Origin: CAZBBB01 sp964490005
Lineage (GTDB): Bacteria; Planctomycetota; B15-G4
Reading direction: 5' to 3'
Assembly: GCA_964490005.1 (NCBI GenBank)
Contig: CAZBBB010000038.1
Location: forward strand, 1 to 27,289
Length of the DNA: 27,289 bases
Part shown: positions 1 to 11,143 of the stretch, piece after piece
Position numbering within the stretch: position 1 is the first letter of the stretch
Layout: each line of letters opens with the position of its first letter
Program-made: the position numbers and the translations under genes
Notes under the pieces: generated by a model
The model's input: the letters and a program-made list of their open reading frames with translations, nothing else
The model's database searches: none
What the model was told of the DNA's origin: nothing

Positions 1-693
1 GTCAACGAGGCCGCGCTGCTCGCGACCCGCCTGGGTGCCGCGGCGGTCACGATGGAGCACTTCACGAGCGCCGTGGAACGTGTCGTCGCCGGCATCGAGA
101 AGCGCTCCCGCGCGATGAGCGCGGACGAACGCCGCGCCGTGGCGTACCACGAGATCGGCCACGCGCTCGTCGCGAGCACCCTGCCCGGCGTCGACGAGGT
201 GCACAAGGTCTCGATCATCCCGCGCGGCATCGGGGCGCTCGGCTACACCATCCAGCGCCCCACCGAAGACCGCTTCCTGATGTCGCGCGCCGAGCTGCAG
301 AACAAGATGTCGGTGCTGCTCGGCGGGCGCGCGGCCGAAGCCGTCGTCTTCGGCGAAGTGAGCACCGGCGCAGCCGACGACCTCGCGCGCGTGACCAACA
401 TCGCCCGCTCGATGATCACGCGCTACGGCATGGACGACAAGCTGGGCCTGGTCTCGCTCGAGAACGAGCCGCAGTCGATGCTCGGCGTGCCCGGCGACTC
501 GCTGTTCAAGCGCCGCGAGTACAGCGAGGAGACCGCGCGCGAAGTCGACGTCGCCGTGCGGCAACTCGTCGACGGCGCCTTCCAGCGCGCCGTCGAACTG
601 CTCACGACGCATCGCGAGGCCCTCGAGCGCGGCGCCACGCTGCTGCTCGAGAAAGAAACGCTCACCGGCGAGGAGTTGCCGACGCTGGGCTGA
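1..693 (+). CDS. ftsH: ATP-dependent zinc metalloprotease FtsH, C-terminal part (5' end outside window)
   Basis: Membrane-anchored AAA+ protease that unfolds and degrades membrane and regulatory proteins. Only the last 230 codons are present and the reading frame is open from base 1, so the transmembrane and AAA domains lie upstream of the window. The visible part is the M41 peptidase domain: zinc motif HEIGH (about residues 50-54 of the fragment; most FtsH proteins have HEAGH), the conserved VSIIPRG segment, LGGRAAE, and the STGAADDL segment that carries the third zinc ligand (Asp), followed by ITRYGM. The C-terminal tail ends in GEELPTLG and is close to family length. The alternative reading starting at the ATG at 52 is only an internal Met. 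A GC hairpin follows 13 nt after the stop. The family assignment is secure. Confidence 0.95.
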   Translation, partial: VNEAALLATRLGAAAVTMEHFTSAVERVVAGIEKRSRAMSADERRAVAYHEIGHALVASTLPGVDEVHKVSIIPRGIGALGYTIQRPTEDRFLMSRAELQNKMSVLLGGRAAEAVVFGEVSTGAADDLARVTNIARSMITRYGMDDKLGLVSLENEPQSMLGVPGDSLFKRREYSEETAREVDVAVRQLVDGAFQRAVELLTTHREALERGATLLLEKETLTGEELPTLG

Positions 694-706
694 GACGGCG
701 CGAGGC

Positions 707-725
707 GGAGCGCTCAGGGCGCTCC
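707..725 (+). terminator. GC-rich hairpin just after ftsH
   Basis: GGAGCGC (707-713) pairs perfectly with GCGCTCC (719-725) around a 5-nt loop, beginning 13 nt after the ftsH stop codon. There is no T-run, so intrinsic termination is only inferred from stem strength and position. Its right arm touches the left end of the larger inverted repeat at 724-839. Confidence 0.4.
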
Positions 726-839
726 CGAGGGAGCTGCGCGGCGACTCGGACAGACTCCCTCGTCGTTTGGCCAAGTCGACGGCTTCGCCGTCGACAGCCC
801 AAACGACTACGAAGCTCGCCGCCGCGCAGCTCCCTCGGG
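724..839. repeat. 116-bp nested inverted repeat between convergent genes
   Basis: Three nested arm pairs are visible. The outermost 20-bp arms, 724-743 and 820-839, are perfect reverse complements. An inner pair is GTCGTTTGG (762-770) with CCAAACGAC (799-807). The central pair is GTCGACGGC (775-783) with GCCGTCGAC (787-795), leaving a TTC loop. The stretches between the pairs do not match, so the whole folds into a long interrupted hairpin. It fills most of the gap between ftsH (+) and the M28 peptidase (-), which converge here. It could be a bidirectional terminator or a copy of a dispersed palindromic (REP- or MITE-like) repeat. No second copy was spotted in this window. Confidence 0.8.
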
Positions 840-915
840 CCGCCCCGCGTCACGCCGGGGGTGCGGAAGGCGACCGGCAAGCAGGGCGCACTCAGCGCCT
901 CGCACGAGTGGCCAG

Positions 916-2205
916 CTACTTGACGATCGGCTGCACGACGAGGTCGAGGGGGGCGGCCTCGCCGTCGCGCAGCACCGTCAGCGGGATCGGAGGCAGCGCG
1001 TCGCCGACCTGCTTGAGGCGCCGCTCGAAGGCGGAGATGTCGGCGACGGGCTGGCCGTCGACGGCGGTGATGAGGTCGCCGTCGCGCAGCCCGCCGACCC
1101 AGGCGGGCGAGTCGGGGATGCAGACCGTGACGCGGATGGCGGGCGGAGCCGAGGCGGGGTCGGCCTCCGCGACCGGCAGGCGCGTCTCGCTGAAGGTCGC
1201 GCCGACCCACGGCACGGGCGAGAACATGTAAGCGTTGCCCGGCGCGACCGTGAACTCGGGCCGCTCGTCGCGCGCGTCGATCGCGAGCAGGATGCGCTGC
1301 GCGAGGCGGCCGATGTCGGCGGCGCCCTTCGCGTTGACGAGCACGCTGTCGTCCGTCGCGCGGTGGTATTGCGGGTGCAGGCCGGTGAACAGGAACAGCG
1401 CCGGGATGCGCTTGTCGTAGAAGCTGCTGTTGTCGGAGGGCGCGGTGCCCGGCGGGTCGTCGATCATCACCAGGCCGAGCTCCTCGCAGAAGCCGCGCGC
1501 CAGGTCGGCGAGACCGGGCGAGGTGCCCGTGCCGCCGACGACCAGCGTGCGCGCCACGAGCCGGCCGACCATGTCCATGTTGATCATGAACACGTGGTGC
1601 TCGAGCGGCAGCAGCGGGTTCTCGACCCAGTGCTTGCTGCCGAGCAGGCCCAGCTCCTCGCCCGAATACCACTGGAACAGGATCGTGCGCCGCGGGCGCG
1701 CCTCGGAGTTGGCCAGGCTCGTCGCGAGGTCGAGCAGCACCGAGCTGCCGCTCGCGTTGTCGTCGGCGCCGTTGTGGATCTCGCCGGCGCCGTCGATGGC
1801 GTTGCCCGAATGGCCGTAGCCGACGTGGTCGTAGTGCGCGCCGAGCACGATGACCTCGTGCGCGAGCCCGGGGTCGCTGCCCGGCAGCTTGGCGATGATG
1901 TTGTGAGCGACCTTCGTTTCCTTGCGGAGCTGCAGCTCGAAGGGCTGCAACCAGCCGCCGTCGACGCCGCCGGGCTGCAGGCGCTCGCACTCCTCGAGCG
2001 CCGCGACGATGTAGGCGGCGGCGCGCCGCTCGCCCTGCGTGGCGGCTTCGCGCCCCTCGAAGAGATCGCTCGAGAGCACTTCGATGTGCTCGAGGACCTC
2101 CTCGGCCGTGATCTGCGTCGCGGGATCGAGCACCGCGCCCGCCTGAGCGACGGCGGCGGGCGGCAGCAGGAACGACAGGGCCAGGAACGCGGCGGCGTGC
2201 TTCAT
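916..2205 (-). CDS. Exported M28-family zinc aminopeptidase with C-terminal PDZ domain
   Basis: A predicted secreted di-zinc exopeptidase of 429 aa. Residues 1-20 form a signal peptide (MKHAAAFLAL..., AVAQA cleavage region). The M28 domain shows all expected ligands and catalytic residues: H124 in GAHYDH, D148/D149 in NGADDNASG, E183-E184 in SGEELGL, D211 in NMDMVG and H281 in QYHRATDD. A PDZ domain occupies about residues 355-425 (SPAWVGGLRDGDLI, AVDGQPV), an arrangement common in bacterial M28 proteins. The ATG at 2205 is chosen because it starts the signal peptide; AGGA lies about 9 nt upstream, and the open frame further upstream overlaps nuoN. It is 80 nt downstream of nuoN on the same strand, so read-through from the nuo operon is possible, but a hairpin sits between. 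The substrate is unknown. Confidence 0.9.
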   Translation of the reverse strand: MKHAAAFLALSFLLPPAAVAQAGAVLDPATQITAEEVLEHIEVLSSDLFEGREAATQGERRAAAYIVAALEECERLQPGGVDGGWLQPFELQLRKETKVAHNIIAKLPGSDPGLAHEVIVLGAHYDHVGYGHSGNAIDGAGEIHNGADDNASGSSVLLDLATSLANSEARPRRTILFQWYSGEELGLLGSKHWVENPLLPLEHHVFMINMDMVGRLVARTLVVGGTGTSPGLADLARGFCEELGLVMIDDPPGTAPSDNSSFYDKRIPALFLFTGLHPQYHRATDDSVLVNAKGAADIGRLAQRILLAIDARDERPEFTVAPGNAYMFSPVPWVGATFSETRLPVAEADPASAPPAIRVTVCIPDSPAWVGGLRDGDLITAVDGQPVADISAFERRLKQVGDALPPIPLTVLRDGEAAPLDLVVQPIVK

Positions 2206-2250
2206 GGGGCGCGATCCTACCCGCCGGCCGGCCGCGCGGAAGCGGGCACC

Positions 2251-2270
2251 GCGGGACGCCATCGTCCCGC
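2251..2270 (-). terminator. Hairpin between nuoN and the M28 peptidase
   Basis: GCGGGACG (2251-2258) and CGTCCCGC (2263-2270) form a perfect 8-bp stem around a 4-nt loop, 15 nt past the nuoN stop. No T-tract follows on the transcribed strand, so it may be a weak terminator, an attenuator, or an mRNA 3'-end stabiliser for the nuo transcript. Function is inferred from position only. Confidence 0.4.
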
Positions 2271-2285
2271 CGCGGGCCTGCCGGC

Positions 2286-3737
2286 TCAGCCGGCGAGCGG
2301 CCGCGCGCCGTCGAGCGCGAGCTGCACGAGCGGCTGCTGCCACATGCCGAAGAGCAGCGAGGCCAGCACGCAGCCCAGCAGCAGCCAGCGCGTCGCGCCG
2401 GCGATCTCGAGCACGCCCGTGTCGGCCGCCTCGCGCATGTACATGCGCTTGAGGATGCACAGGTAGTAGTACAGCGACACGAGGATCATCACGCACGAGA
2501 CGATCACCAGCCACAGCAGCGCGGGTTCGGCCATCGCGGCGCGCAGGATCATCCACTTGGCGAAGAAGCCGGCCAGCGGCGGCACGCCCGCCAGGCTCAG
2601 CATCGAGACCGTCATGGCGAAGGCCAGGAAGGGCGAGCGGTCGGCCAGCCCGTTGATGCGGTCCATGTGCGCGTTGTCGGCGGTGCGCGAGACGACGACG
2701 ATCACGAGGAAGGCCGCGATGTTCGCGAACAGGTAGGCCGGCAGGTAGAAGAGGATCGCGCTGGCCGAGTCGAAGCTGTGCGTCGCGAGCGCCATGAGCA
2801 GAAAGCCCGCGTGCGCGATGCCCGAGTAGCCCAGGAAGCGCTTGAGGTCGGTCTGCGGCAGCGCACCGAGGTTGCCCAGCAGCAGCGTGATGGCCGAGAG
2901 GCCCGCGAGCAGCGTGGCCCACTGCGCGGCGCCCGCGCCGAGCACCGTCCAGCAGAAGCGCATGAGCAGCACGACGCCGGCGGCCTTGCTGCCCACCGAG
3001 AGGAACGCGGTCACGGGCGTCGGCGCGCCCTGGTAGACGTCGGGCACCCAGACGTGGAAGGGCACCGCGCCGACCTTGAAGCCCAGGCCCACCAGCACGA
3101 GCAGCAGGCCCAGCTTGAGCGCCGCCGAGGGCCCGCCCTCGGCGTTGACCGCCGCGTGCACGCCGGCGAAGTCGAAACCGCCCGTCGCGCCGTAGACCCA
3201 GGCGATGCCGTAGACCATGAAGGCCGCGGCCAGCGCGCCGACGACCACGAACTTGATCCCGGCCTCGATCGAGCGCGGCAGCCCGGGGCGCCAGGCCGCC
3301 ATCAGGAACAGCGTGATCGTCACCAGCTCGAGGCCCACGAACAGCGTCACGAAGTCATTCACGCTCGCCAGCAGGCACATGCCCATGGTGGTGAAGACGA
3401 GCAGGGTCGGAAACTCGGCGCGGCCGGCCGGCAGGCGCGCCTCGTAGGGCCCCGAGAGCGCCAGCACCGCGAGGGCGGTCGCGACGAAGAAGCGCTTGAA
3501 CCACAGCGCGAAGGCGTCGAGCACGCCGGTGCTCGAGGCGCCGGCCGCGACCGGTTCGGCCAGGCACGCGTGCACCAGGATCGCGATCAGCCCCAGCCAG
3601 GCGCAGGCGCGCACGGCGTCGGCCGGGCCGGTGACGCGGCCGCGGCCGGTCGCGAGGTCGACGACGATGAGCAGCAGCGCCAGCGCGCCGAGCAGGGTCT
3701 CGGTGGCGTGGACGGCCCAGATCTGCGTGAAGTCCAT
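2286..3737 (-). CDS. nuoN: NADH-quinone oxidoreductase subunit N
   Basis: Antiporter-like, proton-pumping membrane subunit of respiratory complex I; 483 aa, the normal family length (about 14 membrane helices). Recognisable features are the conserved glutamate in FVGLELVT, the lysine-bearing segment GLGFKVGAVPFHVWVPD followed by YQGAPTPVTAFLSVGSK, and the FAKW segment near the C-terminus. It is the last gene of the nuo operon, starting at an ATG 7 nt after the nuoM stop. NuoN is distinguished from its paralogues NuoL and NuoM by operon position and by the QGAPTPVTAFLS motif (MEGPTPVSALIHAAT in NuoL). There is no sign of damage. Confidence 0.96.
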   Translation of the reverse strand: MDFTQIWAVHATETLLGALALLLIVVDLATGRGRVTGPADAVRACAWLGLIAILVHACLAEPVAAGASSTGVLDAFALWFKRFFVATALAVLALSGPYEARLPAGRAEFPTLLVFTTMGMCLLASVNDFVTLFVGLELVTITLFLMAAWRPGLPRSIEAGIKFVVVGALAAAFMVYGIAWVYGATGGFDFAGVHAAVNAEGGPSAALKLGLLLVLVGLGFKVGAVPFHVWVPDVYQGAPTPVTAFLSVGSKAAGVVLLMRFCWTVLGAGAAQWATLLAGLSAITLLLGNLGALPQTDLKRFLGYSGIAHAGFLLMALATHSFDSASAILFYLPAYLFANIAAFLVIVVVSRTADNAHMDRINGLADRSPFLAFAMTVSMLSLAGVPPLAGFFAKWMILRAAMAEPALLWLVIVSCVMILVSLYYYLCILKRMYMREAADTGVLEIAGATRWLLLGCVLASLLFGMWQQPLVQLALDGARPLAG

Positions 3738-3744
3738 CGGCGCG

Positions 3745-5261
3745 CTACCCTCCCAGGCCCGCTTCGGCGGCCAGCACGGCGTTCACGATGGGCGTCACGC
3801 CCGACTCGATCAGGTCGACGATCGGCGCCGGCCAGAAGCCGAACAGCAGCAGCACGCCGACGAGCAGCAGGAAGGGGCTCTTCTCGACGAAGCCGCGCGC
3901 GTCGCGCAGGTCGTTCCAGCGGCTGTCCATCGGGCCCATGAAGGCGGCGCGCACGGTGCGCAGCAGGTAGGTCGCGCCGATGACCAGGCCGAAGACGGCG
4001 AGCACCGTCTGCACCGGGTAGCGCTCCCAGCTGCCGACGATGACCATCAGCTCGCTGGCGAAGTTGGCGAAGCCCGGCAGCCCCAGGCTGGCCATCGACA
4101 TCATCACGAACAGCATCCCCACGAAGGGCAGCTTCTGCATCAGGCCGCCGAGGTCGCCCAGCATGCGCGTGTGCGTCTGGTCGTAGAAGAAGCCGATGAG
4201 CGAGAAGGCCAGGGCCGTCATGATGCCGTGCGCGAACATCAGGAAGACCGCGCCGCTCGTGCCCAGCACCGAGACCGAGGCGATGCCCAGCAGCACGTAA
4301 CCCATGTGCGAGGAGCTGCTGTAGCCGATGACGAACTTCATGTCCTTCTGGTTCAGCGCGACCAGGCCGCCGTAGATGATGTTGAAGCAGCACAGCACGG
4401 CGACCCAGGGCAGCCAGACGACCGCGCCCTCGGGCAGGATCGGCAGCGCCACGCGGATGATCGCGTAGCTGCCGAGCTTCATGAGCACGCCGGCGTGCAT
4501 CATCGAGGCGGCGGCCGGCGCCGCCGCGTGGCCGATCGGGCTCCAGGAGTGCAGCGGCCACATCGGGGCGATCGTCGCGAAGCCCACGAGCAGCAGCGGG
4601 AACAGCAGCACCTGCTTGTCGTGCGAGAGGCCGCCGCCGGCCTCGACCGCCGCCAGGATCGCGCGCAGGTCGAAGGTGGGCTGCTCGGTGATGCCCGAGA
4701 AGTACAGCATGAGCAGCCCGACGAGCGCGACGAGCGCGCCGGCCGTGAGGTACAGCGTGAGCTTCATCGTCGCGTACTCGCGGTCGCCGCTGCCCCAGTG
4801 CCCGATGAGCAGGTACATCGGCACGACCGCCAGCTCGTACATGAAGTACAGGATGAACAGGTCGAGGCTGACGAACACGCCGAACACGCCCGCGACGAGC
4901 GCGCACAGCAGGATGTAGAAGTCCTTGAGGCGCTTGGAGACGTGCCAGCTCACGAGCGCGCCGGCCACGAACACGATCGCCGTCAGCAGCAGCATCGCGA
5001 CCGAGATGCCGTCGACGCCGACGTGGTAGCTGATCCCCAGCGAGGGCACCCACGGCACCTGCTGCACGAACTGGAAGCCGGCCGCCGCCTGGTCGTAGGC
5101 GAAGAACAGCCAGGTCGACAGCGCGAGCGTGACGAGCGCCGCGCCCACGCCGATCGCGCGCAGCAGGCCCTTGCTGGTCGCCGGCACGAAGAACAGCAGC
5201 GCCGTGGCGAGCAGCGGCGTCGCCAGGACGAGGGTCAGGACCTGCTCGGTCAGCAGCGCGT

Positions 5262-5265
<4 letters not shown>
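3745..5265 (-). CDS. nuoM: NADH-quinone oxidoreductase subunit M
   Basis: Antiporter-like proton-pumping subunit of complex I, 506 aa, fully hydrophobic with the usual 14-helix pattern. Key charged residues of the family are visible: the glutamate in FMYELAVVPMYLLIG and the lysine in MMHAGVLMKLGSYAII; the loop SHMGYVLLGIAS is also typical. The start is the GTG at 5265, which overlaps the nuoL stop as GTGA, giving a normal N-terminus (VNALLTEQ...). The open frame runs about 68 codons further upstream but only as a shadow inside nuoL. nuoN follows after 7 nt. Confidence 0.96.
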
Positions 5266-7220
<1,955 letters not shown>

Positions 7221-7230
7221 GTGCTCTCCC

Positions 7231-7550
7231 CTACCAGCGCAGGTTGGCCACGTCGTCGACGTTCACGGTGTCGAGACGGCGGAACAGCAGCATCGCGATG
7301 ACGAGCGCGACGGCGACCTCGGCCGCGGCGACGGCGATGGTGAAGAACACCATGACCTGCCCGTCGGGGGCGACCGCGCCGGCCGCGTCGGGACGCAGGT
7401 ACTTGTTGAAGGCGACGAGCGCGATGTTCGCCGCGTTGAGCATGATCTCGATGCTCATGAGCACCAGGATCACGTTGCGGCGCATGAGCACGCCGCACAG
7501 GCCCAGCGTGAAGACCATGGCCGAGAGCGTCAGCCAGTGCGAGAGGTCGA

Positions 7551-7554
<4 letters not shown>
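7231..7554 (-). CDS. nuoK: NADH-quinone oxidoreductase subunit K
   Basis: Small three-helix membrane subunit of the complex I proton pathway; 107 aa. It shows the family core GVLMRRNVILVLMSIEIMLNAANIA, with the buried membrane glutamate in MSIEIMLNA, and a second membrane glutamate in AVAAAEVAVALVIA. The start is the GTG at 7554 (VIDLSHWLTL), overlapping the nuoJ stop as GTGA. The stop is TAG, 10 nt before nuoL. Confidence 0.96.
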
Positions 7555-8045
<491 letters not shown>

Positions 8046-8046
8046 G

Positions 8047-8568
8047 CTACTTGTCCTTCCATTTCTTGATCGGGTCGGGGCGCGTGCCGCCGATCTCGTA
8101 GAGCTTGGGCTTGTCGTGCACCAGCTCCTGGCGCGTGGTGCCGTTCAGTTCGTACACGCCCGTCATGAAGATCGCCTCCTCGGGGCAGATCTCCTCGCAG
8201 TAGCCGCAGTAGATGCAGCGCAGCATGTCGATGAAGAACTCCTGGGGAGCCTTCTCGATCTGGGGCGGGCCGGCCGTCGTGTCGGGCGCGGCCTCCTGGA
8301 TCTCGCCGGGCACGATGTGGATCGCGCGCGGCGGGCAGATGTACTCGCAGAGCTGGCACGAGACGCACTTCTCGCGCCCCGCCTCGTCCTTCACCAGGCC
8401 GGGCGCGCCGCGGTAGTCCTCCTCGATCTTCGGGCGCTCCTCGGGGTACTCCAGCGTGATGTCCGGCTGGAACATCTGGCGGAAGGTGCGCCCGAGGCCC
8501 GAGACGACGGCGGGCAGGTACAGCTCCTCGTACCAGGAGAGCGGCTTGCGCGGGACGAGCTTGGCCAT
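8047..8568 (-). CDS. nuoI: NADH-quinone oxidoreductase subunit I (two 4Fe-4S ferredoxin)
   Basis: Peripheral-arm subunit carrying clusters N6a and N6b, which pass electrons from NuoG toward NuoB. 173 aa. Two complete CxxCxxCxxxCP motifs are visible: C68, C71, C74, C78 (CVSCQLCEYICP) and C118, C121, C124, C128 (CIYCGYCEEICP). The segment between them is about 40 residues and includes a Pro/Thr/Ala-rich insert (residues 89-108). The ATG is one nucleotide after the nuoH stop. Confidence 0.97.
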   Translation of the reverse strand: MAKLVPRKPLSWYEELYLPAVVSGLGRTFRQMFQPDITLEYPEERPKIEEDYRGAPGLVKDEAGREKCVSCQLCEYICPPRAIHIVPGEIQEAAPDTTAGPPQIEKAPQEFFIDMLRCIYCGYCEEICPEEAIFMTGVYELNGTTRQELVHDKPKLYEIGGTRPDPIKKWKDK

Positions 8569-8569
8569 G

Positions 8570-9625
8570 TCAGGAGCCTCCGGGCCGCGCGCCGAGGTGC
8601 GACCACAGGGCGGTGAGCACGATGTTCACCAGCCCGAGGGGCAGCAGCACCTTCCAGCCGAGCGCCATGAGCTGGTCGAAGCGGAAGCGCGGGATGGTCC
8701 AGCGCACCCAGACGTAGAAGAACAGGAAGGCCATGGCCTTGAGCATGAAGCTCAGGAAACCCAGCACCGAGCCCCAGTTGCCCAGGGTGCGCAGCGTGGC
8801 CTCGCTCACGAAGGGGATGTCCCAGCCGCCCAGGAACAGCACCGCCACGAGCGCCGAGAACACGAACATCGAGGTGTATTCGCCGATGAAGAACATGGCG
8901 AACTTCATGCTGCTGTATTCGGTGTGGTAGCCGGCGACGAGTTCGGTCTCGGCCTCGGGCATGTCGAAGGGCAGGCGGTTGGTCTCGGCGAAGGCCGCGA
9001 CGACGAAGATCAGGAAGCCGATCGGCTGCGTGAAGGCGAACCAGACGCCGTCGGCCTGCGCCGTGACGACGTCGGTGAGGCGCAGGCTCTCGGTGACCAT
9101 GAACACGCCCACGACCGACAGGCCGAGGCAGATCTCGTAGCTGATCATCTGCGCCGAGGCGCGCACGCCGCCGAGCATCGCGTACTTGCTGTTGCTGGCC
9201 CAGCCGGCGAAGACGATGCCGTACACGCCCAGGCTCGAGATCGCGAACACGAACAGGATGCCCACGTCGAGGTCGGCGATCACGAGCTGCACCGTGCGCC
9301 CGAGCACCTCGACCGGCGGGCCGAAGGGGATCACCGCGAGCACGATGAAGGACGGGATGAGCACGATCGCCGGCGCGAGCACGTACAGCACCTTGTCGAC
9401 GTGGCCCGGGACGACGTCCTCCTTGAAGATGAACTTCAGGGCGTCGGCGATCGGCTGCAGCAGGCCCTGGTAGCCCACGCGGTTGGGCCCGAGGCGGTCC
9501 TGCATCCAGGCCGAGACCTTGCGCTCGGCCAGCGACATGTACGCGCCGAGCAGCAGCGCGACGTGCGTGAAGATCAGGATCTTCGCCAGCGTGGAGCCGA
9601 TGCCGAACAGCAGGTCGTGGCTCAC
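8570..9625 (-). CDS. nuoH: NADH-quinone oxidoreductase subunit H
   Basis: Membrane subunit forming much of the quinone chamber where complex I's peripheral and membrane arms meet; 351 aa, about 8 helices. Signature stretches are LAERKVSAWMQDRLGPNRVG, the following LQPIADALKFIFKED, and the glutamate-rich loop PEAETELVAGYHTEYSSMKF. The GTG at 9625 is chosen because it overlaps the nuoG stop (GTGA) and gives the family N-terminus; the open frame extends far upstream only as a shadow of nuoG. Confidence 0.97.
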   Translation of the reverse strand: MSHDLLFGIGSTLAKILIFTHVALLLGAYMSLAERKVSAWMQDRLGPNRVGYQGLLQPIADALKFIFKEDVVPGHVDKVLYVLAPAIVLIPSFIVLAVIPFGPPVEVLGRTVQLVIADLDVGILFVFAISSLGVYGIVFAGWASNSKYAMLGGVRASAQMISYEICLGLSVVGVFMVTESLRLTDVVTAQADGVWFAFTQPIGFLIFVVAAFAETNRLPFDMPEAETELVAGYHTEYSSMKFAMFFIGEYTSMFVFSALVAVLFLGGWDIPFVSEATLRTLGNWGSVLGFLSFMLKAMAFLFFYVWVRWTIPRFRFDQLMALGWKVLLPLGLVNIVLTALWSHLGARPGGS

Positions 9626-11142
9626 GGCAGGCCGCTCCCGGCCAGCGCGCGCTGCGCGACGGCCTGCTCGGCGACGCTGGGCTGCCGGCGCGCGGCCGGC
9701 GCGTGGCCGTCCTGCGCCATCGCGGCCTGCAGGTGCTTGAAGCTCGGCCAGTCGGCGCGCGCCAGGTCGCGCCAGAGCGTCCAGTCCTCGGGCACGCCGG
9801 GGCCGGCGTCGAGCGCCGGCTTGATCGGCTGGCGCTGCCCGGTGGCGTTGACGAAGCTGCCCTTCTTCTCGAGCGGCGTGCGCCCGGGCAGCAGCACCAT
9901 GGCGGCCTGACCGAGCAGCCCGCCCTGCGGCGCCTGCAGCACGAGGGCGTCGAGCCCGTCGAGCAGCGCGGCCGGCACGTCGACCTCGCCGGCCACGACG
10001 AGCACCTTGAGGCCCTTGGGCTTCTCGGCGCCGCCGCTCAGGCCCGGCGCCGGCGCGTACCCCAGCTCGGCCGCGCCCGCCGTGTTCGGCGTCGCGTCGG
10101 GCAGCTTGAGGAAGTCGTCGCCGGCCCAGCTCGCCGCGCCGTGCCACAGGTGCGCGATGCCCGCGCCCTTGGCCCAGGCGCGCAGCGCCCACAGCTCCTC
10201 GAGCGTGTTCTTCGTGCTCGCCAGCACGGCGACGCCCTGGCCGTCGCCGACGAGCGCGGCGATCTTCGCCAGCGCCGCGGGCAGCTCGGCCGGCTCGCCG
10301 GCGACGCTCGCGCCGCGCGTGCGCTCCTCGAGGTTGTACTGCTTGTACGAGAGCCGCCCCTCGTCGCAGAGCCAGCTCTTGTTCACCTCGGGGTTGCGGC
10401 GCGGCGTGAAGCGCAGCAGCCGGTTCTGGTAGCTGCCGGCGGTGATGTTGCAGCCGCGCGCGCAGCCCGGGCAGACCGTCTCGGCGAAGTCCATGAACCA
10501 CACGCGCTGGCGGAAGCGGAAGTCGCGCGAGGTGAGCGCCCCCACCGGGCAGATGTCGACGATGTTGAGCTGGTAGGGGTCGTCGATCGGGCCGGCCGGG
10601 CCCAGCGTGATCAGGCTCTTGCCGCCCATCGACTCGACGCCGATCGGGCGGCTGTCGCGCTGCTCCTCGAAGAAGCGCACGCAGCGCGTGCACAGGATGC
10701 AGCGCTCGCCGTCGAACATGACCTTGTCGGAGAAGGGCACCTGCTTGGGCTTCTTGCCCTTGCGCTCGACGAAGCGGCTGTCGCCCGGGCCGAAGCGGTA
10801 GCTGTAGTCCTGCAGCGGGCACTCGCCGGCCTGATCGCAGATGGTGCAGTCGAGCGGGTGGTTGATGAGCAAAAACTCGAGCACGCCCTTGCGCGCCTTG
10901 ACGACGGCGGGCGAGTCGGTGCGCACGACCATCTCGTCGCCGCAGGGCAGCATGCACGAGATGGGCAGCTTGCGCGTCGCGTCGCCGACCTGCACCAGGC
11001 ACATGCGGCAGTTGCCGTCGGGCTTGAGGTCGGGGTGGTAGCAGTAGTGCGGGATCTCGATGCCGAGGCGCGCGGCGGCCTCGATGACCAGCGTGCCCGG
11101 CTCGACCTCGATGGGCCGGCCGTCGATGGTGAGCTTGGGCAT
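9622..11142 (-). CDS. nuoG: NADH-quinone oxidoreductase subunit G (short form with N7 cluster motif)
   Basis: Iron-sulfur subunit of the NADH-oxidising arm. 506 aa, clearly shorter than E. coli or Thermus NuoG. Cluster ligands read directly: 2Fe-2S C34, C45, C48, C67; His-ligated 4Fe-4S H95, C99, C102, C108; 4Fe-4S C148, C151, C154, C198; and the extra N7 motif C224, C227, C231 then 27 residues to C259. The remaining C-terminal half is a reduced, Ala/Gly-rich molybdopterin-oxidoreductase-like domain that still contains GRTPLEKKGSFVNATGQRQ. It starts at an ATG 1 nt after nuoF and overlaps nuoH by 4 nt. The frame is continuous, so the shortness looks native rather than the result of a frameshift. 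Confidence 0.96.
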   Translation of the reverse strand: MPKLTIDGRPIEVEPGTLVIEAAARLGIEIPHYCYHPDLKPDGNCRMCLVQVGDATRKLPISCMLPCGDEMVVRTDSPAVVKARKGVLEFLLINHPLDCTICDQAGECPLQDYSYRFGPGDSRFVERKGKKPKQVPFSDKVMFDGERCILCTRCVRFFEEQRDSRPIGVESMGGKSLITLGPAGPIDDPYQLNIVDICPVGALTSRDFRFRQRVWFMDFAETVCPGCARGCNITAGSYQNRLLRFTPRRNPEVNKSWLCDEGRLSYKQYNLEERTRGASVAGEPAELPAALAKIAALVGDGQGVAVLASTKNTLEELWALRAWAKGAGIAHLWHGAASWAGDDFLKLPDATPNTAGAAELGYAPAPGLSGGAEKPKGLKVLVVAGEVDVPAALLDGLDALVLQAPQGGLLGQAAMVLLPGRTPLEKKGSFVNATGQRQPIKPALDAGPGVPEDWTLWRDLARADWPSFKHLQAAMAQDGHAPAARRQPSVAEQAVAQRALAGSGLP

Positions 11143-11143
11143 C

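Noticed and set aside
767..1231. Plus-strand frame starting MAKSTASPST
   Set aside because: It begins inside the inverted repeat and continues antisense to the M28 peptidase gene; no support as a gene.
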